This document shows positions 61,499 to 64,000 of a stretch of DNA of 64,000 nucleotides, in pieces. The DNA comes from DATGEP01 sp035310125 (GTDB lineage Bacteria > Chloroflexota > Ktedonobacteria > Ktedonobacterales > JADMIN01), in the NCBI GenBank assembly GCA_035310125.1, contig DATGEP010000346.1, positions 1-64,000 of the forward strand, given 5' to 3'. Both the position numbers and the translations under genes were made by a program. Position 1 is the stretch's first letter, and the number at the start of each line of letters is the position of its first letter. The notes under the pieces were generated by a model. It had not been told where the DNA came from and searched no databases. It worked only from the letters and a program-made list of their open reading frames with translations.

Positions 61499-62029
61499 AT
61501 GACAACATCAGCGCATACGCCCGCAGCATTCGGCATTCCCTCCAGCACCAGCAGAGGATTACCAACGTTCACGCTCCCCGATACATCTGGTGCGCTCCGG
61601 CGGCTCTGGGACTATAAGCAGCGGCATCCCGTCATGGTGTTTGTGCCACATTCGCCGGAGTGCGCCGGGTGCCGCGCCTGGCTGCGCGACCTCCGCGCCA
61701 ACCGCGCGCCGCTGGATGAGCTGGGCGCGGCGGTGCTTATCATCGTTCGCGCGCCCCGCGAAAACGCCCGTGTATTGCAGGCGAGCCTGGACCTTCCATT
61801 CATGGTGCTGGTGGACGCGGACGGCGAGGTGGCATCGCGGTATACCGCTCGCGATGCAGCCGCGCTCTATCTGGGCGACCGCTATCTGCAATGCATTGGC
61901 CGCTGGATCGTCGCCGGGGGCCAGCACGCGTTACCCGCGCCCGACGACCTACTCGGCACGCTTGCCTTCGCCGAGCAGGAGGACTGCGGCTGCGGCCTAC
62001 CCGCGTGGCCGGAAGAAGCTCTGGAGTAA
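61499..62029 (+). CDS. Redoxin/peroxiredoxin-like protein
   Basis: 176 residues, thioredoxin fold. LPTFTLPDTSG is typical of AhpC/Redoxin, and MVFVPHSPECAGCRAWL carries CAGC (Cys55, Cys58), a CxxC rather than the TxxC peroxidatic site. FMVLVDADGEVASRY follows. A second pair, CGC, lies near the C-terminus (EDCGCGLPAW). No signal peptide. Could be a thiol oxidoreductase or a divergent peroxiredoxin. Confidence 0.75.
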   Translation: MTTSAHTPAAFGIPSSTSRGLPTFTLPDTSGALRRLWDYKQRHPVMVFVPHSPECAGCRAWLRDLRANRAPLDELGAAVLIIVRAPRENARVLQASLDLPFMVLVDADGEVASRYTARDAAALYLGDRYLQCIGRWIVAGGQHALPAPDDLLGTLAFAEQEDCGCGLPAWPEEALE

Positions 62030-62308
62030 GCCGCTTCCCAGCCGGCTCCCCACAATCTCCAGCGTAAAACGTACGGGCTGAAGATCCACATGGCAATGTG
62101 TTGCCGTGTGCCACGGACGCACATTCCTTCTCACGGTGTCTCGTAGCGCGTTTTCACGCAACGCTGAGTCTTGTGTGAGAAAGCGCGAAGGTCCGACGTA
62201 GTATGGTGCAAGCGTGCTAAGGCTTCGAAAGCCAGCCAAAGCGCGTCGTAGCTCGTCCTCTGTCGTGAGTGACTGAGAATGGCTCTCATCTTGAGGAGGT
62301 ACACCAGG

Positions 62309-63976
62309 ATGCCCGTAAAGCGAAGTTTCTGGTATGTGGCGATCGGAGCATTTGCGCTGCTGACAATGATGCTCTCCGCCTGCGGCCCGACGTCCAGCGG
62401 CCCAACGACTGGCGGCAACACCCCGGTCAAAGGCGGTACTCTCATTGATGGCCTTTTCGAGGAGCCAGATACCTTGATGTCTGGTGTCACCTCGGAAACA
62501 TTTGCTGTTATGGTGGACCAAGCCCTATGGGCGCCGTTGTTCTATGGAGATGCGAATGGCACGCCCCAACCGGGGCTTGCTACGCAAGTGCCCAGCACCA
62601 CAAATGGCGGCGTCTCCGCGGACGGCAAGACCTACACCATCAATCTGCGCCCAAACTTGAAGTGGTCAGACGGCTCGCCACTTACCGCGGACGATGTCGT
62701 GTTCACCATTAATCTAGAAATGACCCCGGCCTACGGGACGAAGGCGGCGCTGGACACCGCAAACATCGCCAGTGTTACGGCCAGCAATCCGACCACGGTC
62801 GTCATCACCCTCAAAAAAGTTGAGCCGCCGTTCCTGCCTACCGGGTTGGTTGATCCGGGCAACTTCAACCCCATGCCCAAGGCCGTCTACGGCTCGATGG
62901 CGCCCGCCGCGGTCGCCAAGGTCTTCACTCCAATGGTCACGAGCGGACCGTTCATGTTCAAGTCCGAATCGGACCATGTCAAGGGCGATCACATCACGCT
63001 CTACCGCAACCCCAACTACTTCAACGCGCCGCAGCCCTATCTTGACTCCGTGCAGTTCAAGATCATTCCGGACCAGAACACGATCCTCACGGCGCTCCAG
63101 TCCGGCACGATTCACACGGCGTGGGACCTGGACATTAACAAGGTTGACAGCTACAAAGCCATCCAGGGCTACACCTTTACGACAGACAAAGTCCCCTCGA
63201 GCTGGGAAGCCCTGTTCATGAACGAATCGAACCCGATCCTCGCCGATCCGGTGGTGCGTAAGGCCATCGCGATGGGCATCAAGATCAGCGACATACAGCA
63301 GCTCTGGCACGGGACCGCCCAGCCAACCTGTGATGACGCTCCAGGTAGCTTCGGCCATGACCAACAGCTCGTACCCTGCTACACCTTCGATCCCACGACA
63401 GCCGGCAACAACCTGACCGCGGACGGCTGGGTGATGGGCTCGGATGGCTATCGCCACAAGGGTGGCAAGACCCTTGAGCTGCGCTACACCACCACCTCCA
63501 GCAAGACGTATCGCGTCCAGACCCAGCAGATCGTGAAGCAGAACCTCCAGCCGCTTGGCATCAAGATCGACATCGTCGGTCAGACCGCCACGCAGTTCTT
63601 CGGCTCCACGCTCTATGACTACAGCGCGTACGACCTCGCTGAGTTCGCAAGCTCCACCGGATACGATCCGGACGACCACACCTACTTCATGTGCAACCAG
63701 CTCACCAGCGCACCGGGCGGCTTCAACGTCAGCCACTACTGCAATCCACAGGTGGACGCGCAGTATCAAATTGAGCTGTCGAATCCCGATCAGAGCGCCC
63801 GTAAGGCCGCTTTCACGGCGATCCACACGCAGCTTACCCAGGATCTGCCGGTGATCTGGTATTACAGTTATGGCGACCTCGCGGTGTACAAGAACACCGT
63901 CCACAACTACGTGCCTGCTGGCACCGGTGAAACCTATAACATTTGGGAGTGGTGGTGCACTGGCGGCAAGTGCTAG
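62309..63976 (+). CDS. Peptide/oligopeptide ABC transporter substrate-binding lipoprotein (family 5)
   Basis: 555 residues. ATG 62309 with GGAGG 9 bases upstream. Lipoprotein signal with lipobox MLSAC (Cys at ~25), then a low-complexity linker. SBP_bac_5 pattern: LKWSDGSPLTADDVVFTI, SGPFMFKS, then VRKAIAMGIKISDIQQL in the second lobe. Binds peptides, nickel or other solutes outside the membrane. The permease and ATPase genes presumably follow beyond the window. The last 24 bases hold nothing. Confidence 0.92.
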   Translation: MPVKRSFWYVAIGAFALLTMMLSACGPTSSGPTTGGNTPVKGGTLIDGLFEEPDTLMSGVTSETFAVMVDQALWAPLFYGDANGTPQPGLATQVPSTTNGGVSADGKTYTINLRPNLKWSDGSPLTADDVVFTINLEMTPAYGTKAALDTANIASVTASNPTTVVITLKKVEPPFLPTGLVDPGNFNPMPKAVYGSMAPAAVAKVFTPMVTSGPFMFKSESDHVKGDHITLYRNPNYFNAPQPYLDSVQFKIIPDQNTILTALQSGTIHTAWDLDINKVDSYKAIQGYTFTTDKVPSSWEALFMNESNPILADPVVRKAIAMGIKISDIQQLWHGTAQPTCDDAPGSFGHDQQLVPCYTFDPTTAGNNLTADGWVMGSDGYRHKGGKTLELRYTTTSSKTYRVQTQQIVKQNLQPLGIKIDIVGQTATQFFGSTLYDYSAYDLAEFASSTGYDPDDHTYFMCNQLTSAPGGFNVSHYCNPQVDAQYQIELSNPDQSARKAAFTAIHTQLTQDLPVIWYYSYGDLAVYKNTVHNYVPAGTGETYNIWEWWCTGGKC

Positions 63977-64000
63977 CGCGACACCAATCCGTTTAGTTGG

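Noticed and set aside
1..64000. tRNA, rRNA, insertion sequence, integrase
   Set aside because: Scanned for typical T-arm sequence and transposase/integrase motifs by eye; none found.

Overview
The window is 64 kb of high-GC bacterial DNA with no rRNA, tRNA, CRISPR array, insertion sequence or integrase that I can see. Gene content (membrane glycosyltransferases of the GT-C fold, Thr/Pro-rich surface proteins, a SAM riboswitch plus a methionine T-box in front of metX, many ABC lipoprotein receptors) suggests a Chloroflexota bacterium, possibly Ktedonobacteria-like. This placement is an inference from style, not from a marker gene.

Layout. 1-5.4 kb: a class A penicillin-binding protein cut by the window edge, the biotin transporter BioY with a hotdog thioesterase, a Gfo/Idh/MocA oxidoreductase, and an AhpD-like protein whose CxxC motif is C-A-Y-UGA. 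A hairpin of the bacterial SECIS type directly follows the UGA, so this is probably a selenoprotein. 5.46-20.99 kb: a lower-GC block, all on the minus strand, flanked by imperfect ~145-150 bp direct repeats made of the 3' end of the AhpD-like gene and the 5' end of its next neighbour. It looks like an acquired island. It encodes an unsaturated glucuronyl hydrolase (GH88), a CUT2 sugar ABC transporter with two permeases, KDG kinase, KDPG aldolase, an aldehyde dehydrogenase, an iron alcohol dehydrogenase, an enoyl-CoA hydratase, a CoA-transferase, a HAD phosphatase and a GntR/HutC regulator. Together these point to import and breakdown of uronate-containing oligosaccharides through KDG. 21-24.5 kb: the intact copy of the interrupted gene, a small membrane protein, a repeat-bearing I9-like protein and an ArsR-type regulator.

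24.8-30.5 kb: a methionine and aspartate-family operon (metX, metY, aspartate kinase, asd) behind two tandem RNA switches: a SAM-I riboswitch with terminator, then a Met-specific T-box with terminator. 30.5-41.9 kb: a minus-strand run of hemB, three GT-C type membrane proteins (one a two-module fusion), endonuclease III, a fourth GT-C type protein and a membrane protein. 42-46 kb: a Thr/Pro/Gly-rich surface protein, a SIS-domain sugar isomerase, a small membrane protein, and birA behind a short transcribed leader carrying a 24-codon reading frame and a strong terminator.

46-56 kb: a minus-strand biosynthetic cluster behind a near-consensus promoter. It holds a 53-aa peptide precursor ending in a Cys/Gly-rich core, a radical SAM/SPASM maturase, a membrane M50 peptidase with a PqqD-like front end, a MacB-type ABC exporter, a Cys-motif protein, and two enzymes that resemble terpenoid biosynthesis: a class II cyclase with DLDDTA and an all-helical protein with Asp-rich motifs. 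This is the best candidate for an undescribed system, a ribosomal peptide cluster that also carries terpenoid-type enzymes. 56-64 kb: a DUF5654-like membrane protein, a J-domain/zincin fusion, a phosphodiesterase, an adenosine deaminase relative, cystathionine beta-synthase, a redoxin and a peptide-binding ABC lipoprotein.
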